The notes under the pieces are model-generated. The model was not told the origin of the DNA. It made no database searches and worked only from the letters and a program-made list of their open reading frames with translations. From Pseudomonadota bacterium (GTDB lineage: Bacteria > Desulfobacterota > Desulfovibrionia > Desulfovibrionales > Desulfovibrionaceae), in the NCBI GenBank assembly GCA_023390395.1, contig JAEWCY010000006.1, forward strand, positions 1 to 11,263: a stretch of 11,263 bases of DNA, written 5' to 3'. Of this stretch, positions 1 to 7,909 are shown one piece after another (within the stretch, counting starts at the first letter, position 1; every line of letters begins with the position of its first letter). A program made the position numbers and the translations under genes.

Positions 1-322
1 CGTCGATGGAGCCGAAGTTGCCCTGGCCGTCCACGATGGGGTCGCGCATGGAGAAATCCTGGGCCATGCGCACCAAGGCGTCGTACACGGACTGGTCGCC
101 GTGGGGGTGGTATTTACCGATGACGTCACCGACGACGCGGGCGGATTTCTTGTACGGCCGGTTGTACGAGTTGGACAGCTCGTGCATGGCGTAGAGGATG
201 CGCCGGTGCACGGGCTTGAGTCCGTCGCGCACGTCCGGGATGGCCCGGCCGATGATGACGCTCAAGGAGTATTCCAGATAGGACTTCTTGAGCTCTTCCT
301 CGATGTTGATCACGTTGCTCAC
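1..322 (-). CDS. gyrA: DNA gyrase subunit A, N-terminal fragment (runs off left edge)
   Basis: This is the first ~107 codons of the gyrase subunit that breaks and rejoins DNA. With GyrB it forms the A2B2 enzyme that introduces negative supercoils. The translation carries the winged-helix start IEEELKKSYLEYSLSV, then GRAIPDVRDGLKPVHRR, KKSARVVGDVIGKYHPHGD and VDGQGNFGSID. The catalytic Tyr lies beyond the window. I prefer the GTG start at 322, because GGAG sits 6 nt upstream of it. The ATG four codons earlier (334) has only a distant GGAGG, 13 nt away, that belongs to a repeat element. In the quinolone-resistance region the residue matching E. coli Ser83 is Gln (codon 92-94), while Asp87 is kept. 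The gene follows gyrB across a hairpin-rich gap, so it may have its own promoter or be attenuated. Identity is certain; the exact start is not. Confidence 0.96.
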   Translation of the reverse strand, partial: MSNVINIEEELKKSYLEYSLSVIIGRAIPDVRDGLKPVHRRILYAMHELSNSYNRPYKKSARVVGDVIGKYHPHGDQSVYDALVRMAQDFSMRDPIVDGQGNFGSID

Positions 323-346
323 AGTATGCTCCATGGGTATGCGGAT

Positions 347-410
347 GCCTCCGGCGGCCAGGGGCTCGGCCCCTGGACCCCGCCGGGGGGATCATCCCCC
401 CGGACCCCCG
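347..410. repeat. G/C-rich palindromic intergenic repeat, copy 1
   Basis: The element starts with GCCTCCGGCGGCCA (347-360), the same 14 bases that begin copy 2 between dnaN and dnaA. It holds two perfect hairpins: CCAGGGGC/GCCCCTGG around a 3-nt loop (358-376), and a near-continuous palindrome CCGGGGGGAT-C-ATCCCCCCGG (383-403). It lies just upstream of gyrA, so the GGAGG within it should not be taken automatically as the gyrA ribosome-binding site. From memory, similar repeats are frequent between genes of Desulfovibrio-type genomes; this could not be searched here. Confidence 0.6.
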
Positions 411-459
411 GCAAGGGGCAATGGTCGGCGATGGACATCAAAATGGCCTCTCGCCCCTA

Positions 460-526
460 CCCCCCCCTTGAAAAGTCTTTGGAAGGGGGTTTGGGGGAAA
501 CCTTTCTTCAGAAAGGTTTCCCCCAA
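460..526 (-). terminator. Strong hairpin pair just after gyrB: terminator or attenuator before gyrA
   Basis: Ten bases after the gyrB stop there is a perfect 16-bp inverted repeat (TTGGGGGAAACCTTTC at 491-506 and its complement at 511-526) with a 4-nt loop. Next to it, CCCCCTT (463-469) can pair with AAGGGGG (483-489). A run of eight C (460-467) could instead pair with the G run of the first hairpin (493-497), so alternative folds are possible. No T tract follows the main stem in the gyrB direction, so a classical rho-independent terminator is not shown. An mRNA-protecting 3' hairpin or an attenuator between gyrB and gyrA fits equally well. Confidence 0.5.
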
Positions 527-535
527 TCTTCAATT

Positions 536-2940
<2,405 letters not shown>

Positions 2941-2944
<4 letters not shown>

Positions 2945-4131
2945 GCGATGTCTTCCTCGCTATAGTACGTCTCTTCCACGATCTTCATGGGCATGATGAT
3001 GACCAGGCAGTCCGCGTCCTCGTCGCCGCTGATGCCGCAGGGGCCCTCGGCCCCGGTCAGCGTCAGGGTCACCCGGGGAGAGTGGAAATGCCCGAGGATG
3101 TCGATGATGTCCTTGGTGGGGAAAGCCACCTTCTCCAGGTCGCCGGCGAAGGCGCATTCCAGGGTTTCCGAGGCCTCGCCGGCCTCCTGGCCCTGGCTGC
3201 GCAGCGACAGCTCGTTTGGCCCCTCGAACAGGAAATAGGCGCAGCGGTTGTTGTCCGTGTTGAAGATGGCCACGCGCTCCAGGGCGTCCACGAGCTCCAG
3301 CCGATCGATGGACAGCGTGGACACGCCTTCGGTCGAGAGCTTGGAAACGAAGGTGTTGTAATCCGGATACTGGTAATAGCTCAAGGGCAGGCTGAAGGTC
3401 TCGATTTTCGGCGCGGCGTCCGCGTCGGCCGCGTCCTTTTGCTGGGTGCGGAAAAACAGCCGCTTCTGGCTGATGGCCAGTTCGATCTCGTCGGCGGTGA
3501 GCCAGCGCTTGAGTTCGGCCACGTACTTCTTCTGGATGAGGATGCCCTCGGCCGGGAGCAGGGCGTGGACGTCGTCGTTGAGAAATCCGACCAGGGAGAA
3601 CTGGTGGCCGTTTAAGCCGCAGACTTCCACCTTGGCCTCGGCCGCGGGCTTTAAGAACATGCAGGCCATGGCCTCCATGGTGTCCTCGTCGGAGATGCAG
3701 TAGGCCACGCGGTCGATGAGCTCCTGGAGGAAGTCGCCGGACCAGGTGACGGCCTCGGCCGCCGGGAAGGGCGAGAAGCTCTGGAACCAGTTGCGGTCGG
3801 ACACGGGCAGCTTGTAACGCCGCGTGCCCTGCTTGATGAGCAGGTTGCCCGAGGCGGCGTCCAGGGTCAGGCCGATCTCGCCCGGCGGGAGCTTCCGGAC
3901 CAGTTCGAAGAAGTTCTTGCCCTGCACGCCGCAAAGCCCCTCCTCGACGACCTTGGCCGCGTACTGGCCGGTGAATTCGAGGCTCGAGTCCGTGGACAGG
4001 ATGCGCAGCACGCCCGAGGCGGCCTCGAGCCAGATGGTGCGCAGAAACGCCGCCCCGGTCTTGGCCGGGATGATGGCCGACGACTTCTGCAGGCCGTCGA
4101 TGATGTCGTTGCGGAAAACCTTCAGTTGCAT
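2941..4131 (-). CDS. dnaN: DNA polymerase III beta subunit (sliding clamp)
   Basis: This is the ring-shaped processivity clamp, 396 aa from the chosen start. It opens with MQLKVFRNDIIDGLQKSSAI, includes the domain III piece YYQYPDYNTFVSKLS, and reaches the conserved end VIIMPMKI. I chose the ATG at 4131 because AAGGAG lies 6 nt upstream and the homology starts there. The frame stays open for 62 more codons upstream, but that part reads through an intergenic repeat and is Pro/Gly-rich, so it is not taken as coding. Most clamps stop at about MPM(R/K)(L/I); here 12 further residues follow (VEETYYSEEDIA), acidic and tyrosine-containing. Their codons also hold the gyrB ribosome-binding site and the ATGA junction. 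The gene sits between dnaA and gyrB, as expected for an origin-proximal cluster. Confidence 0.97.
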
Positions 4132-4188
4132 GGGCGTCTCCTTGGCCGGCGCCGCCGCGCGGCTGCATGGTCGCTTTTCAGGTTGGAA

Positions 4189-4249
4189 GCCTCCGGCGGC
4201 CAAAGGGCCGACGCCCTCTGGACTCCCGACTCCCGGCGGTTCGAACCGC
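4189..4249. repeat. G/C-rich palindromic intergenic repeat, copy 2
   Basis: The first 14 bases (4189-4202, GCCTCCGGCGGCCA) are identical to copy 1 near gyrA. A hairpin follows at the same place, CCAAAGGGC / GCCCTCTGG (4200-4221, one mismatch), whose sequence differs from copy 1 while the fold is kept. Then come a tandem ACTCCCG ACTCCCG (4222-4235) and a perfect 14-bp palindrome GCGGTTCGAACCGC (4236-4249). It lies in the dnaN leader, about 60 bp upstream of the dnaN start, and could affect dnaN mRNA folding or stability. Confidence 0.55.
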
Positions 4250-4308
4250 GGCAGGGATTCTTCTTCTGGGATGAAAAGAAGTTTTGTGGGATCAATAGGG
4301 GAGGCCTC

Positions 4309-4354
4309 ATATGTCATTTAATGTATTAACATGCTGTTTAAGCACATAAAAAAA
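4309..4354. promoter_or_regulatory. AT-rich patch in the dnaA-dnaN gap (candidate origin unwinding site or dnaN promoter)
   Basis: This 46-bp stretch has about 10 G/C bases (roughly 78% AT) inside very GC-rich DNA, ending in seven A. It contains TTAAGCACA (4338-4346), one mismatch from the DnaA-box consensus TTATNCACA. An AT-rich stretch between dnaA and dnaN is a classic place for an origin unwinding element, but a dnaN promoter would look similar. No clear -35/-10 pair stands out on the minus strand, and no cluster of DnaA boxes was found, so the role is only a candidate. Confidence 0.35.
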
Positions 4355-4409
4355 GGAAACTTCCCGGGAACGGCCAAGGCGCGGGGGAACAAACGCCGTC
4401 CCTGCCGGG

Positions 4410-5744
4410 TCAAGACGGACCGCCTTGGCGGCATTTTTTCGCCAATTGCCGGAAAAGAAGTTTCGTTTCTCTGTCATCATCCTGAATTTTTTGAAACTTC
4501 CGGATGGAGTACAGGACCGTGCTGTGGTCCTTGCCGCCGAAGACCTTGCCGAGCGCCGGGTAGGACATGCCGAGCAGCGTGCGGCAAAGGGCCATGGCCG
4601 CCTGCCGGGCGAAGACGAGCTCCTTGCGCCGGGACTGGCCCACGAGATCGGCCACGGCCAGGGAGAAATGCTCGGCGCACACGGCCAGGACGCGCTCGGG
4701 CGTCACTTCCGGCAGGGCCTGGTCCTCGGACAGGCGGACGTGCTTGCTGAACTCGGCCTCGGTGAGTTCCTTGCCGCCGTGGCGGCGGAAGGCCTCGATG
4801 CGAAGAAGCACCCCTTCGAGCTGGCGGAAGCCGTCGAACCGGCTGGCCAGGGTGACGACCTGGTCCCGGGCCAGGCCCAGGCGCTTCTCGCGGTTGGCCG
4901 CCTCGACATAGGCGATGCGCACGTCGAGGTCCGGGGCCTTCAGGTGGACCATGAGCCCCCATTCCAGGCGCGACTTGAGGGTCGGGGAGAAGAAGTCGCA
5001 GGCGCCCACCCGCTCGCGGCTGGAAAAGACCATCTGCTTGCCGGCGTCGTGGAAGGCGTTGAAAAGGACCACCAGCTCCTGCTCCAGTTCGGGCATGCGC
5101 TTGAGGTCGGTCAGCTCGTCGATGAAAAGCCACTGGCTGCCGGCGATGGCCGCCCGGGCCTCGTGGCGGTTGGCGCCGGCATCGGCGAAGCGGTTCTGGA
5201 TGTCGGCCAGGGAGCCGAAAAAGACGGATTGGGCCGGGCGCTGGCGGGCGGCGGCGTTGGCCATGGCCCGCAGCAGGTGGGACTTGCCCGAGCCCGGCGG
5301 ACCGCAGACCAGGAAGGGGTTGTAGCGCACCTCGGCGTCCTGGGCCGCTTCCCGGGCCAGGGCCAGGGGGAAGTGGTTCTTCTCGTTGGCCAGGAAGGTG
5401 TCGAAGGTGAAGCGGTGGCCGAAGGGGAAATCCGCGGCCGCCTGGGGCAGCTCCAGGGGCGCGGCGGCGTGGCCGTTGCCGCCGAGGCGGTTGTGGTAGT
5501 GCACGGCGTAGCCCGGGCCGAGAAACCGGCGGACCTCTTGTTCGAAGAGCTCCTTGGCCGAGGATTCGAACCAGGCGGCGAAGTAGGCGTGGGGAAAGCG
5601 GACGCGGCAGGACCGGTCCGATTCGCTGACCGAAAGGTCAAGGGGATCGAACCAACGGCGCAATTCCTGCTCGGGGCAGGTGCGCGCGAGGTGCTGGCGG
5701 AAATCGTCCTTGAGCACGCCTTCGCCGGAAGCGGTCAGGGCCAT
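4410..5744 (-). CDS. dnaA: Divergent chromosomal replication initiator DnaA
   Basis: This is an origin-binding AAA+ initiator, 444 aa from the chosen start. Domain I (about 10-86) has DDFRQHLARTCPEQELRRWF, matching the DnaB/DiaA-binding fold. Domain II is very short. Domain III carries Walker A GPPGSGKSH (148-156), Walker B WLFIDELTD (205-213), the Box VII arginine finger in KSRLEWGL (Arg259) and sensor II in FRQLEG (Arg307). Domain IV has the helix-turn-helix and the signature GGKDHSTVLYSIRK (403-416). Several family-typical residues differ: the usual IDDIQF is IDELTD, Walker A lacks the usual G-x-GKTH form, and the residue matching E. coli Arg399 is Phe378. The frame stays open far upstream (to 6314) over the divergent neighbour; that part is not coding here. 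ATG at 5744 or 5753 are both possible and neither has a good ribosome-binding site. Downstream genes are dnaN and gyrB. Confidence 0.93.
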   Translation of the reverse strand: MALTASGEGVLKDDFRQHLARTCPEQELRRWFDPLDLSVSESDRSCRVRFPHAYFAAWFESSAKELFEQEVRRFLGPGYAVHYHNRLGGNGHAAAPLELPQAAADFPFGHRFTFDTFLANEKNHFPLALAREAAQDAEVRYNPFLVCGPPGSGKSHLLRAMANAAARQRPAQSVFFGSLADIQNRFADAGANRHEARAAIAGSQWLFIDELTDLKRMPELEQELVVLFNAFHDAGKQMVFSSRERVGACDFFSPTLKSRLEWGLMVHLKAPDLDVRIAYVEAANREKRLGLARDQVVTLASRFDGFRQLEGVLLRIEAFRRHGGKELTEAEFSKHVRLSEDQALPEVTPERVLAVCAEHFSLAVADLVGQSRRKELVFARQAAMALCRTLLGMSYPALGKVFGGKDHSTVLYSIRKFQKIQDDDRETKLLFRQLAKKCRQGGPS

Positions 5745-5760
5745 GGGCGGCATCCGACCG

Positions 5761-5794
5761 GTACAAATTGTTTCGTCATATTGGTATGTTGTAC
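5761..5794. promoter_or_regulatory. AT-rich inverted repeat upstream of dnaA (possible promoter/operator)
   Basis: In the gap between divergently transcribed dnaA and the DUF39 gene, GTACAA (5761-5766) and TTGTAC (5789-5794) form an inverted repeat with a 22-nt spacer. The left arm also overlaps ACAA-A-TTGT. This is the most AT-rich part of the gap and lies directly upstream of the dnaA start, so it probably carries the dnaA promoter. No convincing -35/-10 pair or consensus DnaA box was recognised. Six-base arms can occur by chance. Confidence 0.3.
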
Positions 5795-5890
5795 TGAGGA
5801 CCCCGGACCCCTCCCCAAGGCCGCGAGGAATGTCCTTGATAGCGCATTTCGTCGCTTTAGCCAAGGGGATGCCCGGCCGTGTTGCCATCG

Positions 5891-5940
5891 GGCCTGAAAT
5901 GGGCCAAGTAGAGCGCCTGCCGGCCGTGGAATGCGGCCGG
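5891..5940 (+). promoter_or_regulatory. Two tandem leader hairpins with near-identical loops before the DUF39 gene
   Basis: Hairpin one is GGCC-TGAAATG-GGCC (5891-5905, partly). Hairpin two is CCGGCCG-TGGAATG-CGGCCGG (5920-5940). The 7-nt loops differ by one base. The right arm of hairpin two runs into the GGAGG ribosome-binding site (5940-5944) of the gene starting at 5955, so folding could limit translation. The sequence does not match the SAM or SAH riboswitch consensus as I remember it. Whether this is a regulatory leader or only a GC-rich coincidence is open. Confidence 0.35.
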
Positions 5941-5954
5941 GAGGGGGGATCGGC

Positions 5955-7121
5955 ATGAGCCACGAGGTGAAAAAAACCGTCGCCGAGATCAATCGGCGCA
6001 TCGAGCAGGGCAAGGCCGTGGTGCTCACGGCCGCCGAAATGGTCGAGACCGTCCGCCGGCTCGGCAAGGTCAAGGCGGCCAAGGAAGTGGACGTGGTGGC
6101 CACGGGCACCTTCTCGCCCATGTGCTCCTCGGGCATGCTGTTCAATTTCGGCCAGGAGCCGCCGGTCATCAAGGCGCAGAAGGTCCGGCTCAACAACATC
6201 CCTTGCCATGCCGGCCTGGCCGCCGTGGACGCCTATCTCGGCGCGACGGAGCTGCCCAAGGAGGATCCCCTCAACAAGATCCATCCCGGCCGGTTCAAGT
6301 ACGGCGGGGCCCACGTCATCGAGGACCTGCTGCGCGGCAAGGCCGTGCGCCTGGCCTGCGAGGCCTACGGCACGGACTGCTACCCGCGCCGGGAGCTGGA
6401 CAAGGACGTGACCCTGGCCCAGCTCAAGTACGCGGCGCTACTTAACCCGCGCAACTGCTACCAGAACTACAACGTGGCCGTGAACCTCACCAGCCGCATC
6501 GTCTACACCTACATGGGGCCGCTCAAGCCCAATGCCCGCAACGCCAACTTCGCCACGGCCGGCGAGCTCTCGCCCCTTTTCAACGACCCGTACTTGAAGA
6601 CCATCGGCCTTGGCACCCGCATCTTCCTCGGCGGCGGCGTGGGCTACGTCATCGGCGCGGGCACCCAGCACGATCCCCGGCCCAAGCGCAACGAGCGCGG
6701 CATCCCGCTGTCCGCCTCGGGCACGCTCATGCTCAAGGGCGACATGAAGGGCATGAACCCGCGCTACGTCCGGGCCGTGTCCATCCTCGGCTACGGCGTG
6801 TCCCTGGCCGTGGGCGTGGGCATCCCCATTCCCATTTTAAACGAGGACATGGCCTTTTTCACCGGCGTGTCCGACGCGGACATCCAGATGCCGGTCAAGG
6901 ACTACGGCCACGACTATCCCAACGGCATCGGCCGGGTGCTCGGCTACGTCACCTACGCCGAATGCCGCAGCGGCGAGGTGATGGTCAACGGCAAGCCGAC
7001 CCAGGCCGTGCCCATGACCAGCCTGACCATGTCCCTGGAAGTGGCCGAGACGCTCAAGGGCTGGATACAGCAGGGGAAGTTCCTGCTGACCGAGCCCGTG
7101 GAGCCCATCGAATCGCATTGA
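5955..7121 (+). CDS. Homocysteine biosynthesis protein, DUF39/HcyBio family
   Basis: The protein (388 aa) belongs to the DUF39 family (PF01837). In methanogens and Desulfovibrio this family is needed to make homocysteine from aspartate semialdehyde and sulfide, bypassing homoserine-based routes. It starts MSHEVKKTVAEINRRI and has GTFSPMCSSGMLFNF (Cys57), NNIPCHAG (Cys84), RLACEAYGTDCYP (Cys135, Cys142), FLGGGVGYVIGAGTQHDP (224-241) and GVSLAVGVGIPIPILN. Cys57 and Cys135 match in position the two cysteines reported as important in the Methanosarcina protein (from memory). No CBS or ferredoxin domain follows the core, unlike some archaeal members. I chose the ATG at 5955 because GGAGG precedes it; an ATG 8 codons earlier lies inside a leader hairpin. 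The NIL/ferredoxin and COG2122 partners known for this pathway are not in the window. Confidence 0.92.
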   Translation: MSHEVKKTVAEINRRIEQGKAVVLTAAEMVETVRRLGKVKAAKEVDVVATGTFSPMCSSGMLFNFGQEPPVIKAQKVRLNNIPCHAGLAAVDAYLGATELPKEDPLNKIHPGRFKYGGAHVIEDLLRGKAVRLACEAYGTDCYPRRELDKDVTLAQLKYAALLNPRNCYQNYNVAVNLTSRIVYTYMGPLKPNARNANFATAGELSPLFNDPYLKTIGLGTRIFLGGGVGYVIGAGTQHDPRPKRNERGIPLSASGTLMLKGDMKGMNPRYVRAVSILGYGVSLAVGVGIPIPILNEDMAFFTGVSDADIQMPVKDYGHDYPNGIGRVLGYVTYAECRSGEVMVNGKPTQAVPMTSLTMSLEVAETLKGWIQQGKFLLTEPVEPIESH

Positions 7122-7134
7122 GGCCCGGGGACGC

Positions 7135-7160
7135 CCGGCGCGGCCGGCCGGCCGCGCCGG
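7135..7160 (+). terminator. 26-bp perfect palindrome after the DUF39 gene (probable terminator)
   Basis: Thirteen bases after the stop codon lies a perfect 13+13 palindrome made only of G and C (CCGGCGCGGCCGG and its complement), followed by TTT. The stem would be very stable, but the U tract is only three bases, so termination efficiency is uncertain. It separates the DUF39 gene from the small basic gene. Confidence 0.5.
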
Positions 7161-7242
7161 TTTCGCCGCCGCAAGAGACTGGACAAGCCCCGGGTATTGG
7201 GATACGGCATCGGGTTCTTTCACCCGACAGGAGGAAACCATC

Positions 7243-7356
7243 ATGGCCAAGCATAAGAAGATCGAACGCCACAAGGAACTCGACCGCCGCCGCAAGCGCC
7301 GCAAGGAACGGCTCAAGGAACGCGTCCGCCAGGCCATTGCCGCCAAGAAAGCCTAG
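7243..7356 (+). CDS. Small, highly basic 37-aa protein
   Basis: This short open frame begins ATG GCC AAG CAT AAG AAG and ends TAG. It is preceded by a textbook ribosome-binding site AGGAGG (7229-7234), 8 nt before the ATG. The product MAKHKKIERHKELDRRRK... ends in AIAAKKA and is more than half Lys, Arg and His, with Glu spaced so that the whole chain could form one charged helix. There is no signal peptide, membrane segment or cysteine. A small hairpin CGGGT-TCTTTC-ACCCG (7211-7226) lies just upstream of the ribosome-binding site. The ERHKEL-RRRKRRK pattern recalls small basic proteins of the DUF6800 type, from memory and unverified. RNA or ribosome binding is a guess from charge alone. The ribosome-binding site and the gap between terminator-like hairpins argue that it is a real, separate gene. 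Confidence 0.8.
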   Translation: MAKHKKIERHKELDRRRKRRKERLKERVRQAIAAKKA

Positions 7357-7360
7357 TTCG

Positions 7361-7375
7361 CGCCGCCTCGCGGCG
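7361..7375 (+). terminator. Short hairpin after the small basic gene
   Basis: CGCCGC-CTC-GCGGCG forms a perfect 6-bp stem four bases after the TAG stop. No T run follows, so it is a weak terminator candidate or an mRNA 3' end stem. The rest of the gap up to the zinc-ribbon gene at 7577 (about 200 bp, very GC-rich) shows no other gene or clear signal. Confidence 0.3.
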
Positions 7376-7576
7376 ATCCGTTCCGGGATTGCCGCCGCGC
7401 CGGATGCGTCAAGCCGCCACGCCTGCGCCGCCTTTGCGGGGCGCACCGTTTCTCCCGGGGAGGCCTCTGTTCCCGTCGGACCGGCGTGGCCCGCGCGCGG
7501 AGAGGCGGCGGTTTCGCCCGCGACGTCCGGCCGGGGAACGCCTCGGCCCGGGCCATGATTCCCTGGGGGGCCTCCC

Positions 7577-7909
7577 ATGCCCTTGTATGAATACCAATGC
7601 CCCGGCTGCGGCCATGTCTTCGAGGAGCTGCGCCGGGCCGGCGACGAGTCCCCGGCGAGGTGCCCCGAGTGCGGCCTCGCGGCCGGACGCATCGTCTCTC
7701 TTTCCGCCTTTGCCCTCAAAGGCGACGGCTTCTACGCCACCGATTACGTCAAACGCCGCCCCGGCTCCTTCCAAAAGGACGGCAAGGGCACGATAAAGGG
7801 CACGGAAGTGCCCGTGCCCCAGCTCGCCCGCGATCCCTCGGTCCCCCTGTCCAAGGCGCAGGACGAGGAGGACGAGACGGACGGCGGCCACGCCAAGGAG
7901 GGCGCATGA
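7577..7909 (+). CDS. FmdB-family zinc-ribbon protein
   Basis: A 110-aa protein beginning MPLYEYQCPGCGHVFEEL, the hallmark of FmdB-type zinc ribbons. Two CxxC knuckles (Cys8/Cys11 and Cys29/Cys32) would hold one zinc ion. After the ribbon comes GDGFYATDYVKRR (49-61), also seen in longer family members, then a polar, acidic, probably disordered tail (QDEEDETDGG). The family is named after a proposed regulator of a formamidase gene, but the function of most members is unknown, so no role is claimed. The start is supported by the family N-terminus; the upstream GGGGGG (7565-7570) is a modest ribosome-binding site. The stop overlaps the purB start as ATGA, so it is probably co-translated with purB. 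Confidence 0.88.
   Translation: MPLYEYQCPGCGHVFEELRRAGDESPARCPECGLAAGRIVSLSAFALKGDGFYATDYVKRRPGSFQKDGKGTIKGTEVPVPQLARDPSVPLSKAQDEEDETDGGHAKEGA

Noticed and set aside
4285..4297. TTTTGTGGGATCA as a DnaA box
   Set aside because: The match to TGTGNATAA breaks after the first four or five bases, leaving too many mismatches.
4132..4317. 62-codon upstream extension of dnaN
   Set aside because: It reads through the intergenic repeat, is Pro/Gly-rich and has no clamp homology. A good AAGGAG site marks the internal ATG at 4131.
4331..4750. 139-codon plus-strand frame opposite the 3' end of dnaA
   Set aside because: It is Arg/Pro/Cys-rich, lacks a ribosome-binding site, and overlaps the conserved DnaA domain IV coding on the other strand.
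5745..6314. Up to 190-residue N-terminal extension of dnaA
   Set aside because: Most of it lies opposite the DUF39 gene, and it has no DnaA homology. The domain I pattern begins near 5744.
7597..7905. 103-codon N-terminal extension of purB
   Set aside because: It is an Arg/Pro-rich frame overlapping the zinc-ribbon gene. The lyase homology and an AAGGAGG site place the start at 7906.
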